The notes under the pieces: generated by a model | The model's database searches: none | Seen by the model: the letters and a program-made list of their open reading frames with translations, nothing else | Told to the model about the DNA's origin: nothing | In this document: positions 51,401 through 63,967 of the stretch, in pieces | Layout: every line of letters starts with the position of its first letter | Position numbering within the stretch: the stretch's first letter is position 1 | NCBI RefSeq assembly: GCF_010183535.1 | Contig: NC_071333.1 | Coordinates: 14,940,587-15,004,586, forward strand | DNA: 64,000 bases | Reading direction: 5' to 3' | Source: Caenorhabditis remanei | Lineage: Eukaryota > Nematoda > Chromadorea > Rhabditida > Rhabditidae | Translations under genes and position numbers: made by a program

Positions 51401-52277
51401 TTCAAGGAGGAAAGGTGTATGCGGTTGCTGGAAGTAATGGAAACAATGATCTCAAGAGTGCAGAGGTCTACGATCCAAAGACTGACACATGGGCTCCACT
51501 CCCAAACTTGAAGACTGCCAGATGTCACAACGGTTGTGCTACTATTGACAACTTCATCTACTGCATCGGTGGATCGTTCGATCAGACAGTTCTCAAGGAT
51601 TGTGAACGATTTGACACCAGCACTCTCGGTGCCGAAGATGCTGCTTGGGAGCCGATTGCCTCAATGGACCAGGCCAGATACCAGGCTGGAGTTTGCACAT
51701 GGAGAGGACTCATCATTGCCGCTGGAGGATGTGATCGTTGGACTTGTATGGATTCTGTGGAGGCGTTTGACCCGAAGACCAACGCATGGCGTCAACTTCC
51801 GAAACTTCGTCAGGCAAGACGTGGATGTGCTATCGCTGTGGTTAGAGAAGCCCTCTATGTAATTGGAGGACACGACGGAACTCAGTCATTGGATACTGTG
51901 GAGATTTTGGACAGCCCATCTTCTCAATGGCGTGTTGGGCCGACTCTTACTACTGCAAGGTAATATTTATAGAATGATTGTTAAAAACTTGAAAATTGGA
52001 ATTTCAGAGCAAACACTCATGCTGTTGTCACCGCTGGCAATGTCATTTTCTGTATTGGAGGTTTCACTGGAGTGAAGTTTCTCGACACCATCGAACTCTT
52101 GGAGAATGGTAACATACCAAAACGTTTTGGGATGATTTCCTCATTTTCAAATTTTCAGAACCAATCGGATGGCGCAACTGGCAAACCTGCCCCGAACAAA
52201 TTCTTGAGGAGCAAGAAGAGGAGGAATCGAGTCAAATGGACAATGAGACTACCTCCAGTGCTCCATCTTCTCCTTAA
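48459..52277 (+). CDS. BTB-BACK-Kelch protein, IVNS1ABP/KLHL39-like
   Basis: Likely an adaptor for cullin-3 ubiquitin ligases or an actin-associated factor. Twelve exons join in frame to 816 residues: 48459-48551, 48790-48927, 49154-49319, 49372-49570, 49862-49986, 50033-50160, 50353-50496, 50542-50869, 50924-51160, 51287-51959, 52008-52108, 52159-52277. The BTB domain is at about 78-200 (CDAVLFVKEREIFVHKVVLA; FAQTDFECFEALVNFAYT), interrupted by a ~45-residue Thr/Asn/Gly-rich insert. A BACK region follows (200-330), then a charged linker (330-440). Six Kelch blades span about 500-780, e.g. FVCGGYDRGECLRSVEEYDV and YVIGGHDGTQSLDTVEIL. The blade order and the GGYxRxECLRxVExY signature match vertebrate IVNS1ABP. 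The C-terminal tail is acidic, Glu/Ser-rich. The start codon lies 73 bases inside an exon opened by an ATTTTCAG acceptor. Confidence 0.92.
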
Positions 52278-52940
52278 ATATGGAACAATTTTGTGTTCCC
52301 TTGTTTGTACAATTTTCTCATACTTTTGTTTCACTTCAAATTTTTTATACATTTTCTGGTTTTCCCAAAATCTTCCCAAACTTTATTGTATCCATCTTTA
52401 GTTAACTCGACATTTCTCCTCAGAAAACACAAACACTAATTGGTACATTTCTTATGTAATATACATCTCGTTCTTGTCTTATTGTGATTTTAGTAAATTA
52501 TTTCATGTTGTTATCAAATCCTGCAAAAATGTTATGTAGGCTCAAAGATTGATAACAACATGAAAACTCAAGAGAATTTCATGGAAATTGTTCTTTCCCC
52601 TCTTCTTTGGTTTATTGTTTTCACTTTGACTTCTTTTTTGAATGTAAACTTTGTTGATTCCTTCCCATACCCAAATTGCTTTTCACATTTCTGCGTATTG
52701 CACCCGTTCTTTTTTGGTTTCCACCTTTTTCCACATCTGTTTTGCAATATCTGTATATCTATAGATTTACTGGTAGTAGATGGTCCTCTCCCAATAATTT
52801 TCCCACACTAATTCGGTTTGTTTTATTTCTATTCGTTTTGCCATACGGTGAAATTTGAAAAGAGGTTCATGAAACGTGTAATAAATTTTCACAAAGGGTT
52901 TCCGTTTTAACAGTAAAATATAAGAATTAAAAAAAAGAAT

Positions 52941-53012
52941 GGGCCGAACCGGGGATTGAACCCGGGACCTCTCGCACCCAAAGCGAGAATCATACCACTA
53001 GACCATTCGGCC
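52941..53012 (-). tRNA. tRNA-Pro (UGG)
   Basis: The minus strand begins GGCCGAATGGTCTAGTGG and ends GGGTTCAATCCCCGG, TTCGGCC and discriminator C. The anticodon arm is TCTCGC-TTTGGGT-GCGAGA with anticodon TGG. The gene is 72 bases with no intron. A run of A on the plus strand (52930-52936) acts as the T-tract terminator. Confidence 0.96.
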
Positions 53013-56000
53013 ACACTTCTCAGCTTCCATCATCTCATTAGATAAGACAGTTGCTTTCTAACAACATCCACACCACTTGTTCAATTTCTGCCTCTTGTTT
53101 CTATTCTTCCTGGCTAGATGGAAGAGAGTCGTCACTGCGAAATCTCGGAAAGCCGCTATTAATTCCTAACTTCCTATTTTCTTGTCTTGTAATTAAAAGT
53201 TGGTACTCCGTAATTACTATTTGTAGCCATCAATTCCAGTAATATCCAACTTGCTGAGCTACAAAAATAAGTTGGTATTGGTTGATTGACGTTTATAGTT
53301 TTAGAGGCTCAAAAATTTATCAAAGACTTCTCTCTACAATATTATTCCTCGAAAATGTGCTAGTGCTAAATCAAGGTTTCCAAAATGATCTCGTTATCTT
53401 GTTTCGTTCTTTAGAAATGTTGCCCGTCTTGACTTTCCTCACTTTCTTATCATTCTCCATATAAGAAAGTCTACAAAGGTTGCATTTCGAGACTTTTTTG
53501 GCAAACTTGAACTTTGATCATTTTCCTGCCCCAACAATGCCAGGTTTCACACACATTCCATTATTTTCCTTCACGATGGATGTGATAGGAGGAACCAGGA
53601 AATGATATAAACCATTATTATGTGTAGGAGGTTTGGTTTTTGCTCAAATATTGTGAACCATTATCTTTTGATTGGAATTTTTGCTTTTTTTTTCCTTTGT
53701 TTGAGATTGAAAAATTGTTGGGAGAGACAATCTGTGTGCTTCCTCCACTCCAATCGATGTACTTTCCAGTTGTATCATTTTTTCTTCTATCGCTCCAATA
53801 TCTTTGTGTGCCTGGTGTAGAATGGCCTGATTGACAGCTGTCGTACAGAGAGAATTGTCAGCGCTGCTTTCTCTATTTTTCAAAAGTTCAGAACACTGGA
53901 AGGTCTAGGGTCTCTCGGTATCAATTGTTCATTCTGAACAAAGCCCTAATGTTTTGAAACTTTCGTTTTTCTCACAGTCACTTATCATTCGTTTTCCGCT
54001 CTCTGATTCCAGCAGAAAGCTTTTTGCATCTTTATGAAATATGCCGATCCTGATAACGTTCCAAATGCACAACGCTAACACTAAACGCGTTAGGTTTGTG
54101 CTGATAAGATAGCCTTTGAGGGGCATAGAGGTCTATCATTTCAAATGGTTTGCAGTTTCAGTGTACGGTGACAACCATAAGGTTATGAAAAGGTTAGTTC
54201 GTAAGGTTTTCTTATAAGTTGTTAGTTTTAGATAATTTCCTGAGATATTAAATAGGTATCCAAACTTAGTACTAGGTTTCATGGATATCTATAAGTATCT
54301 ATAAATATCGGAAACACCCCATCCCTCTCACCGAAAAATGTTCCCCTCCGAGAAGTCTTTGTTGTTTGACCCTTTTCTATTATATTATCCATTCACATCT
54401 TTGAATTCGACTACTAATAATTGTTGGTCGCTCCCTTTTTGAAAATTCTAGAATATGTATTTCGACTATAATTTGATTAGTGGCTTTTGTCGTACATATT
54501 ATTGTGTCACATGACGGCTTCGCCTGACTCTTGCAGTTTTTCAAGTACTATACAATTTTCACTCCAATCTCCACTCCTTCATAATTCAATCTCTTTTTTT
54601 CTTGTTAAACTTTTTTTTTGCCACTGATGACGCTGAAATCAAAGAATGGAACAGCAAGAGAAGACTTCGAACTTTCTGTGAGGATTTGGAGCGGAAAACG
54701 GAGGAGTGGAAAGAATAATGAGAAATGTGTCAGACATCCCTCATTGGCTCGGCTCCCCCCAAGTGGGTTTTCGATACTATTCGGAAATTAGATGTTTGAT
54801 CATGAGCCTTTTTGTTTTATTTGGTTGTAGATGGATAGGAAAAAAGTTTTTATTTAGGGATGCATGCAAAAGATATTAAGAACAGATTAGTTTCTATCTG
54901 GGGAAAAAATAACTTGATGGCAAGCCAGTTGCGCACAGCATCTCAAATAACAAGTTGCCTAAGCTGTTGCTCCAGTTTCTTTGTGTGCATTTCTTTTTGT
55001 TTGGTTCTTTATTTCATCTTCTTCTGAAATCACCTTTTGCTGTCCTTACTGTTTCACTTACATTTATATAAATATAAACTAACTCATACGGCCTTCTAGT
55101 ATTTCACCTGCGCGCATCGTTTAAAAACAGCAATTATAGCGATTTGGGGTCAGATGGCCTGCTGGTGAATGATATTTCGGACGCGATTATGGAGAAAAAT
55201 GAGGAAAAGAGTAATTGCGTACGGTTGTGCCGTCGTCAATACCCCCATTAATAAAAGCGAGGACGCATTCTGCCAACAATGTTTATAAAAAGTGACTGGA
55301 CCCCCTTTTTAAGTCAACGAAACCTCATCATCTCGTCAACCTAACGGGAATTATCTTTTTTGTAGACGGTTTTTGATCATCTCGCAAAATTTCTGAATTT
55401 TGCAAATATTTTCATATGGCTCTGTGTTTTTTCGGGTCAAAAATTGTGGGAAAAAAAAATCTCGCTGCCAGATGGGCCACCCGGACTTTGACTTCGCAGC
55501 GGGAGGGCACCGGAACGTCAATAAACTTTTTGACGAGAAAGAGATTGCATATTGTTCCAAAGTTTCCGACATGTTTTCAAAGTTTTGCAGACGTTTAATA
55601 AATTTTGGTTGCGGCCTTTTTTTCAATCGGAAAAATATAGTCTAGTTGAACACTGGAACATTTTGCAAAAAGTTATTCTTTCAGTTTTCTGTGTCACATG
55701 GAAACGATTTCTACTTGAAAAAATTGTTATCTTACCAAAGATCAGTAATTTTGGTTCTGAATTTTGTTTTCATTTTTATTTTCAAAAAAAAGAAACCGTA
55801 TGACCCAAGTTACAGTTTTTTTCCCACTTTTGATTCTCACAAACTACTTTCGGTCATGGATTTTTAGTGTACGTTCAAACAAACACATGATCATTGCGCA
55901 GGAACCGCCTCTGAATTTGCGATTCCAGTTTTCCGGTACTCAATTTTAATTTTCAGTTTCCACCGATCACTCCACAGAAAAGTGTACGCCTTCACTTTCT

Positions 56001-57410
56001 TTTCCCTCGCAGGTGTTCAATTCTTTCACGCAAAGTCTCAAAAAATGTGCGCTTGCCCCAACCCTTATTTGGAATCTATATCCAAACGTAACTGACCCAA
56101 AAACAGAACAAAAACAGTTGTGTGCAGTTTCTGCACCACACCAGCCATGCCCCTTTTACGACCGCCGCTGAAAGATTAATGGTAGCCTCTGGTCTCCTCA
56201 ATTTGGGACTCAAGGTCGTCTCCGCTCCTTTTGTCAGTCCTCCCTTGTCTCAGTATTCGCACCCACACAGGAAGAGGTAGTAATTGTAGATCCGGGCACC
56301 AGTCGCCAGATGGATAATGAACACCAGGCTCCGTCCTTCCGTTAATCGGTTTTTTGTTATAAATGTACGGTGTCTTCCTTGCTAATATTGTTATTGCCAG
56401 GTCGCAGAGGAGCTTGATTCTTTTTAGTGCGGTTTTTATTCTTGCTTCCTTACTTCCCATCTGTCTTGTTTCCCCATCTTAGCTGACAGAAAATGTCAAA
56501 AAAGGTCGTTTTTGCATTTCTGACGGTCGCCCGTTTTCGACTTCCCATCATGGTTTCCGGAGTAATAAATCTAACACAAAGTGCATTCTCATTTATGGGA
56601 TTGCTCTATGAACTCATGCCAGGTTTTCCTAATTTTCATTGTAGCCATGAGTAAAATGACTAATTGTTTACATGAACTAAAGCTAGAATGCTAAAATTTT
56701 GCAAAACTAAAGTGCAGAATACTTTTGGTGTTGTAATTGGATTAATTAGCATAACATTTTTCTTCCAGCAAAACTTTTGCATATAGTTTGATTCTAGTTG
56801 AAACCTGAAAACTGACACTCGAAGAAATACTGAATCCCGGGGACGTATTCACGATAGACAGAAAATAATTAAGCGAGAATTTCCAATACCAATCTCATAA
56901 AAGTTCTGTACTTTTTTCTCATTAAGAACAATGGATGTGTTTGTTCCATTCAACAAAAAGCTTTAGAAGAACTGATGAAAAAAATAGGAAATCACAAAAA
57001 TGAAAGTTAGAGAGAAAGAGTTCTTGGGTAATCGTATTATTTGAAAAAATTCAGTGTCTGGTGCAATATTTTTGGAATTTCTAGCTATTCACAAAATCTC
57101 AGAACTCCATCTTCAAAACTTGTCGAGCCTAAAAAGCCAACCAACTCGGCGCCCACCAAGTTCTTTCATCAATCTGATGCACTTTCAAAACAAAACCGCT
57201 TGCCATCAGATCGTCGATGTTTTCACCATCCCCTCTACACAGCTCCCTTCCTCGCTTCATCAATCTTGTGGGTAGCGAGTTCTCTCGCCGAGAAAGTTTT
57301 TTTTGAGTAATCTTTCCTCTTCTAGATAGAAATCTACAAAGCCCATCGTCCGCTCCTCCCTCGCTTTTCTCTTCCCGATTGAGACCACAATAAAGCATGT
57401 GCCGCCACTT

Positions 57411-57610
57411 CTAGTAGACGTGGAAGAAAAGAAATGCGTAATATGTTTTGCCCGTTTTGAAGATGGAGAAAGAATATGTCATAAATTTGGAGAGCAAGAG
57501 GAGGGGGGGGGGGTCGTATCCATTTTAGTGCTCTCGGTCATAACTTCAACTTTCATTTTGTATACTTTATCTACCTGCCATAAATCATGTCTCGAAACTT
57601 ATTTATGTCG
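57411..57610 (+). pseudogene. RING-H2-like remnant
   Basis: An open frame reads VEEKKCVICFARFEDGERIC, a typical first half of a RING-H2 finger (C-x2-C, FExGE). About 33 residues later it reads STCHKSCLETYL, like the second half (H-x2-C-x3-W/Y-L). The central C-x-H-x2-H part is not intact, a G-rich run and a hydrophobic stretch separate the halves, and the terminal CPxC pair is absent. No convincing splice pair restores the domain. I read it as a decayed RING gene. An unusual spliced gene is the alternative. Confidence 0.3.
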
Positions 57611-59653
57611 CTCGTAAATATATCAAAACTGAAACTCCTTATTTCTCCTTTCTGTGGTACTCTTCGTACATCAGCATCAAAAATTCCCACGTTTGTAAAT
57701 TACATACTAGTAGTAGTAAATTTCAACTCCCACACAATCTATCCATATTTAGAACAAAATGCGGGATTCTAATCTGTGAACATTCTAGAACTTGGAATTG
57801 AGTTTCTAGAACTAGAAACAAAAGGTTTTTTATAGTTTTCTAAATGAGGGTTGTGTTCTCTCGACAAGACATGGAAAAAGTTTTCGAACTTTTTTCAACA
57901 GGCTTGTTCCATTTTCCTTTGAAACTTGCCGCCAGATTTTATACCATCTGTTATTTTCTTTGTACACTTTGTAGAAGGGACAAGAAGAAACAATTTCGTT
58001 TACCATACGCTATAGTTTTTCTTTTTTCTAAAACTCTCAAATTCTCTCAAGATGTTATCTTGTTCTTCTGCCAAACTTTTGTACTCGCTACAAAAAATAG
58101 TTACAAAATGTAGTTACAAGTACCTACAATTTCTTATACGGATGATAGTACGTCAATTAAACTACAATCCGTTCTCATCTATTCTGATCGATGCTTTGCA
58201 TCCAATCAAATGATGTATTCACGTCCGGTTACACGAAATCTGAGAATCGTTGGCTGATTAGGTAGACGACGAGTGCATATTTGATGCTACCCTTCTTGTT
58301 CTTCCGTTATTTGATACACGGGGTACGTCAATGAGTAGGAAAAATGAGTAGACTGTTGTGGAGATGACAGGAGGAAGTTATTCAGATTTAGCTCGTTGCA
58401 AATCTGAAACATTTTGGGATCTTATTGCTTGCGAAAGTGGTTACTGTATCTGAACATGATCTCATAAAATATCTGAAATTTGCCAACGATCAGAGTTCTA
58501 ATTTTGATATTTACGTGAGAGAAGTTTTTCGTATCCACAATGTGACTCTTTCCCTCCTGGGAAACATCTCCTGACTTTGGAGTTGATCATAACTTTTGCT
58601 GTTGACGTCGGCTAGAACTAATCACTCACATCATTTGATTCTTCATAATTGCATAATGATGACTTTTCGGAATGTCGAAGTCTGGATGGCGTGACCCTCG
58701 TCATCGGAATCGTCACTAGTTGACAAGACAGGCTTACAAAAACAGGAATACGTAATGTAGAACAATCATGCGTTTTTCTGACTTTTCAATCAACCAGGCT
58801 CCTCTGGAGTCTCGGTCACAGACAATTACCACGAGGTCTTGATTAATATTGCTTATTTCTCATTTGTCACAATTTTATGATATCTTAGAATGCTTTGCGT
58901 GTCAACCTATATTAAACAAGTGCTTCTTGGAGGGTAGGGGGGCGCTCAATGGGTTCCTTCTCCATTTTTCTGAACTTTTTAGACATGCACAATGAGGAGC
59001 CGGCAAGGCTCTTCACATTTTCGCCTCTTTGTGTCTTATTGCCCTTTACACGAACGCCTTGTACTTAAAGACGTCTTTTCCTACCCTTTTTTTTGTTTTT
59101 TTTTCTGGCAAATCCTCATTCCAATTCCATTGGCGTTTCTCGTGTCGAACGAAGAACCAGCGCCTCATGAATTCATTTCATTAAAAGGGTTGGTGTTTGA
59201 GAGGCCTTTGCTATAGTTTAATGGCTTACTACCGTATTCTAAAACCTTTTTTCTCTCGACCCTATGCTCTCTTTTCAGAGCCCAACCCCCCGGTCGCATG
59301 GCTCTTTGCTCCGCCCACTTCGAAAGGGGGCTGTACTCTCAGATAGAGCACGCTGCCATTTCATTCTTTCTCATTCGAGTTTGACTGCTTTCGCTGTTCT
59401 CTCCGCCTGTTTCCATGGCTCTCTTCGGAAAGTTTTGACTCTTTCATTTTCTTATTTTTCTTTGAAAAGCATAGTGTCTTGGTCCCTTTCATCAAGTGTT
59501 GCTCAGCACCCGAAGACGTGTCTAGAGCTTCCAGACTCCCTGTTCCCATTCGATTTTATATTTTTTGCATTGTTCTTTCTTCTTGACGTCATGAATTCTG
59601 AAACAACTCCATTCAATATGTAAAACGTTTTTTTAGTGCTTTGCCCGTTCGAA

Positions 59654-61512
59654 ATGGAGTCTTCCAAGCAAGATCAACTGTACGAAAGCCCAGATAAGAA
59701 GAAGGTGGAGACGGTGTTGGTTGAGAAGAAGGAGGTGGAGACGGTGCTGGCGGAGAAGAAAGAGGTGGAGAAGGTACAGGTGGAAAATAAGGAGGAAGAA
59801 GTCAAAGAAAATGTAGAAGAAGAAAAAGAGGAAAAGTCAGAGCTTGAGGAAAAGCGTCATAAGAAGTTGAAGAAAAGTGATAGCGACTGGGATTCTGAAA
59901 CCGATTACGTGCTCAAGTGGAATGGTGATTATGATTATGATTATGATTATGATGACGAGCCAGAACAGCATTTGGAGGATGAGGATGAGGAGAACGAAGC
60001 CGAGCATTCGGAGGAATACGAAGAGCTGGTTAATTGGCGTGTCAACTTTCGTCTTCGCTACCGCATCAAGAGTGATAATATTGCGGTAGACCCGACGTCT
60101 TCAGCTTATGGATCGGTAGCAGATATGATGAGAGAGCTCAACAAGAATTCGGATGGGTGAGTAACGGATTATAAGGGGAATAAGGGGGGGGGACTCATTA
60201 GTTCACTCGGGGTGCGTTAGAGAAGTGTCATATTCGTAACTTCATATTCCGTTTCCAAAATCATATTCCGTTTCCAAAATCCTTCTTTACCTTCTCTTTC
60301 TATCCACTCTCTACCGCAAGCTCTCACGTACTTCATCGAAACAATTATCGACCAGACCCTGAGAATCTCTAATTGCGTCATTCTCTCATGATCACTCCTT
60401 TATTATCAACAGCACGTCTTTTCCAGAGAGACTCTTGCCAGGAACTTCCAATTTCGTCATGAACTCAACGACAGAACTTACAAAAATGTAAGCAATTTGT
60501 TCATTAGGTGATATACGCCAGCAATGGTCTTTCAGAAGTACATCCTACGTCTTGATGCTTGCAAGCTAACATTCAGCGAGCGCGATGACAGCGCCCTCAT
60601 CCGTAGTATCACTGAGGCTTCCGTTCTCAATGAAACCCCTAGCAATCAAGAATTTCGCAATCGCAACATGGCTATGGAAGAGTTCCGGAAGATGCTCTCT
60701 TTGAAGATTTGTGTCTGGAGATCGTTGTTTGTCAGCAATGACACCAATCAGGTTACTAGACAATTTTATATAAATTCTCACAGTTTTTATTCTTTAGATG
60801 GGAGACATGGACTTGTCCAAATGTGTGAAAACCATCTCAGCCGAGAACCTTACCGTATACATGGACTCGTACCCAAACGTTGTTGAGATTCTTAACCTTC
60901 ATCAACCAATGTTGCAGAAGTTTACATTGATGTGCCGCGAGGAGTTTTCAGGTGTTCTCGAATTGGAACAGGTCCGCAACTGTCCAAGACTCAAATTTGA
61001 TGGACCATCTGATTTCACTGATGAACAACTTCTCTCTATCAGAGCTAGAGTCTTTGAGTTTAGATCAGAAAAAATCACTTCAGCAGGAATTAATGCTTTC
61101 CTTAAGGTTATTTGTTTTCAAGATCTGATCCTCTTCATCCTTTCATAATTTTTAGGCTCTGGTTGCTGAGAATATCCCAGAGGGATTCCACGCGTGCGTA
61201 ACTACGAACAACCAAAAATGGACCGAGAAAGAAGTGATGAAAGGATTCGATTACCTCATTTATGAAAGTGAAGCTGCATATGTTCGTATCAAGTAAGAAA
61301 AACAACTAATTACACAAACAACTGATTACACGAAACAAACATTTTGCAGTGGAAGCATCCCTCTCAACGTGTATCGACCTCTTCTGTGCACTATGGCAAC
61401 TAACCGATCGGATCAGCGTTTGGTTGTCATTTTAAGAAATAATCACTTCCAATGCTTCAAGGAGGGGCAAATGGTTGAATACCTCTGTCACGACAATGTT
61501 CACCTTGATTAA
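59654..61512 (+). CDS. F-box-associated-domain-like protein with charged repeat N terminus
   Basis: Six exons (59654-60156, 60427-60487, 60536-60751, 60798-61106, 61156-61292, 61350-61512) join exactly to 462 residues. The start follows a TTTTTTTTAG acceptor by 18 bases. Residues about 14-45 are tandem 10-residue repeats of KKEVETVLAE type, followed by Lys/Glu-rich and Asp/Glu-rich tracts, including DYDYDYDYDDE from a GATTAT microsatellite. The C-terminal half resembles the nematode F-box-associated type 2 fold (MQKF-like helices, LEQVRNCPRLKFDGPSDF, then EKITSAGINAFLKALV). I see no F-box at the N terminus, so a role in SCF ubiquitin ligases is only a family-level guess. Confidence 0.82.
59698..59790 (+). 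repeat. Coding tandem repeat, 30-base unit
   Basis: Three consecutive units of the form AAGAAGGAGGTGGAGACGGT plus GCTGGCGGAG encode KK(E)VETVLVE, KKEVETVLAE and KKEVEKVQVE. The nucleotide similarity between units points to recent internal duplication. Confidence 0.75.
59925..59955 (+). repeat. Coding GATTAT microsatellite
   Basis: Four GATTAT units in frame encode the DYDYDYDY tract of the F-box-associated-like protein. Length change by whole units would keep the frame. Confidence 0.8.
60242..60280 (+). repeat. Short intronic tandem duplication
   Basis: TCATATTCCGTTTCCAAAA occurs twice in direct succession within intron 1 of the F-box-associated-like gene. Confidence 0.8.
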
Positions 61513-62111
61513 ATACTTTCTGGTCTAATTTCAATAATTCATTCCTAATCAATCTTGTTTCTTTCACATGTCTTCCAGCGTCTAGTCCCTTACTAGTTGC
61601 CTGCTACCGTATTTTTTTCCTCTTCCCGATTTTCACTCATATCCTCTTATTACCCCAAAACTTCTCGTACTATTTTTATTCAAAACCACCCACTTCACAC
61701 ATTCATCATATTTCCCCTTTTTGTGATTCTGTTCTTTTTCACCAGTTGTTCTAAATTTTTCTGATTTCATGACCAAACCAATACTTTGTCTATTGAATTC
61801 TTCACGTAGCTCTTCATTCATACTTTAAAACTTCAAAAAACCCCTAAAAAATTAAAAATTGCTAAAATCCAACAAATTCTTCCATATATGTTAAATTCGC
61901 CTTTTCTTCGTCCGCTTAATTCGCAATTATTATCCTATTTTCTTATTTCGACCATCTTCCCAACTCTCCCTTCCAAAGCTTCCACCACAATTTTTGAAAA
62001 ACATATTTTGTTTATTTTGTAAAATTGTAACATTTGCTTTCAACATTCCCCTTTCACATCTGCTGTATAATGCTTTATATTTATTGTTTTTTTATTTATT
62101 TGGAGTGAACT

Positions 62112-62117
62112 AATAAA
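62112..62117 (+). terminator. Possible poly(A) signal of the F-box-associated-like gene
   Basis: AATAAA in CTAATAAAGTT is the clearest canonical hexamer downstream. The implied 3' UTR of about 600 bases is long for this genome type, so a nearer variant signal may be used. Confidence 0.4.
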
Positions 62118-62275
62118 GTTAACGCACAAAATACAAGATAGTCAATACATAAGTGATGTGACCTCTCTGTGAGCCGTGACTTATCACTGGAATGTCAAAA
62201 TGGAGTCCACATTGGCCAATACTATGCTCAAGATCGAAGCTAGTTGCGAAACCAAAGCATCAGATTCGCAAAATC

Positions 62276-62470
62276 TGGACCGGGCCGGATCGGCTCGTCC
62301 CATGAAAAAATTTCCCGGCCTGCCCGGCTCTTTTTCACAAATTTGTTCGATATTTTTTTGAAGTTTTAATCAAAAATAGTCAAAAGTTCAATGTTCGTTT
62401 GAGTTTTTATCAATATTTAGAAACGTAATAGAAAATTCGACTTTTTTCCATTCGATCATGCGTACCACAT
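62276..62470. repeat. Interspersed repeat fragment
   Basis: GGACCGGGCCGGATCGGCTC and TCCCGGCCTGCCCGGCTC at the left, then an AT-rich core with GAAAATTCGACTTTTTTCC. The right GC-rich end is missing, so this is a one-sided copy. Confidence 0.45.
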
Positions 62471-62908
62471 CTGTATATCGTTTAAATCGAAAATAGTTTG
62501 CATCCAATTCATTTTATTACTAACACAAAAAAAACAGTTGAAGTAACTTTGAATGGATCACGAAAAACGGAAAACACGGAAAACGGAAGGTATACAATTT
62601 GAGCAAGTTACAAGACTTGGAAATGAAAAAAGTTGGGGGGTTAACAGCACAAAGTTACAACAAGAACGGGAGGAAGTGAAACATTCGAGAAATTAATATC
62701 ATGAATTGCACTGAAACTGCATTCTACACAAGTGAGGTGAATACCCGGTGCACAAAACTGCGAAATCAGGCAACTTGAGTGAAGACGAGGGCTGCTGGGG
62801 GAAATGTAAGAAGTAATACTTGAGCTAAGGTGACTGTGAGATTAAAATAAAAGTAAATTTTCCAGAAGCAATGGTGAAAAGGAGAAGGGAAGTTAAAAAA
62901 GCAACAAT

Positions 62909-63967
62909 CTAGACCATGAACTCAATTTCGGGGAGAATTTGGGTTATGAGGTCTTTCTCGAGTCCCAGATAATCTTCGAACTTTCTTGAGTGACTTGCCG
63001 TGATTTCCAGGAAGCATGCCAAAGACAGCAGCATTTCGGAAAAGGTGATTTCCAACATGTTCTTCAGACATGTGAGGACTTTGGTCGAAACCATTGCCAG
63101 CTTGTCTTCTGGCATGCGGCTGGTGAGTTCCGCCCTATATTGAAGAAATTCAACTCCCATTTTGATGTGTTCGTCGCGCTCGTTGTCGCGAATCTCCAGT
63201 CGGCGGCGAAGATCGTGGTGGTCCAGAATTTTCTTTTTTACATCCGACAACTGGTGGCGTTCTGAAAAATTCCTATGTGATTGAAACTTTTTATTTATGT
63301 AAAAATCCTTACTGTTGGTGTTTTGATTTTCAAACGGATCTGCCTTTTTGAGTTCCTCAAGGAGCATATTAATATTGATCTCGATGGTCATATCAGCCGG
63401 CATGACGAATTCTTGAACAACATTACTGTAATAAAACGATTTAAAAACTGAAATTCATGCCCATGTAGACTCACAGTTCAGGAGATCCTCTGTAATCAGC
63501 CGGGTAGAGATCTTCCAATTCTTGTGGAGATGCAGCTCTTGTTTCCATTTCTTCGTAGCCGCCATCATCCACGGTTGAGGTTTTTGAAGCAATATTGATC
63601 GATGGAATGACATTCATTGGTGCAACTTTGACTTTTTTCTTTTTCCCATCAACTGGTTCGTTTCCGTCTCCGTCTTCATCTCCAGAAAGTTCGACTCCAG
63701 CCATTTTGCATAGAGATCTAAGTCCCTCCTGGAATGATGGCTCGCTGTCCATGTCATCCATCTCATTCATAGTCTTTATGGAACCGAATTTTTCGGTGTC
63801 GTCTCCAATTTTGACTCTCCAACGAGCGAATTCAGCGGAATCGTATGATTTAGTGAATGCGAATCCCTTATTGATTGTCTCCTTAGTTCCAACTTTCATA
63901 TCGCAGTGTTCGATTTCCATGGCATCCATTCCGAAAACTTGATTCATTTGGGAGCTACGGTGGACGC
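62909..63967 (-). CDS. Uncharacterised protein, 5' end outside the window
   Basis: Three exons join in frame: 63475-63967 (opened by a TTTATTTATAG acceptor, so more exons lie to the right), 63313-63425, and 62909-63261 with a TAG stop. About 319 residues are visible. The first exon encodes a soluble acidic region with SGDEDGDGNEPVDGKKKKVK, where KKKKVKV resembles a nuclear localisation signal, and then an acidic stretch (EEMETRAASPQELEDLYPAD). The second and third exons are helical and charged (EININMLLEELKKADPF; KKKILDHHDLRRRLEIRDNE), with a hydrophobic helix MLLSLACFLEIT near the C terminus. The NLS-like patch and acidic segments hint at a nuclear protein. I do not recognise the family. Confidence 0.75.

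Larger units (their letters stand above)
52278..59653. other. Intergenic region with one tRNA gene
   Basis: About 7.4 kb. It holds the Kelch 3' flank, tRNA-Pro at 52941-53012, a hairpin-forming sequence near 55457-55502, and a RING-like coding remnant at 57411-57610. The rest is AT- or CT-rich DNA. I see no complete protein gene. Confidence 0.45.
61513..62908. other. Convergent 3' region
   Basis: It holds the 3' flanks of two convergent genes. It includes a possible poly(A) signal for the plus-strand gene at 62112, 600 bases past its stop, and one interspersed repeat fragment (62276-62470). No further gene is seen. Confidence 0.5.
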
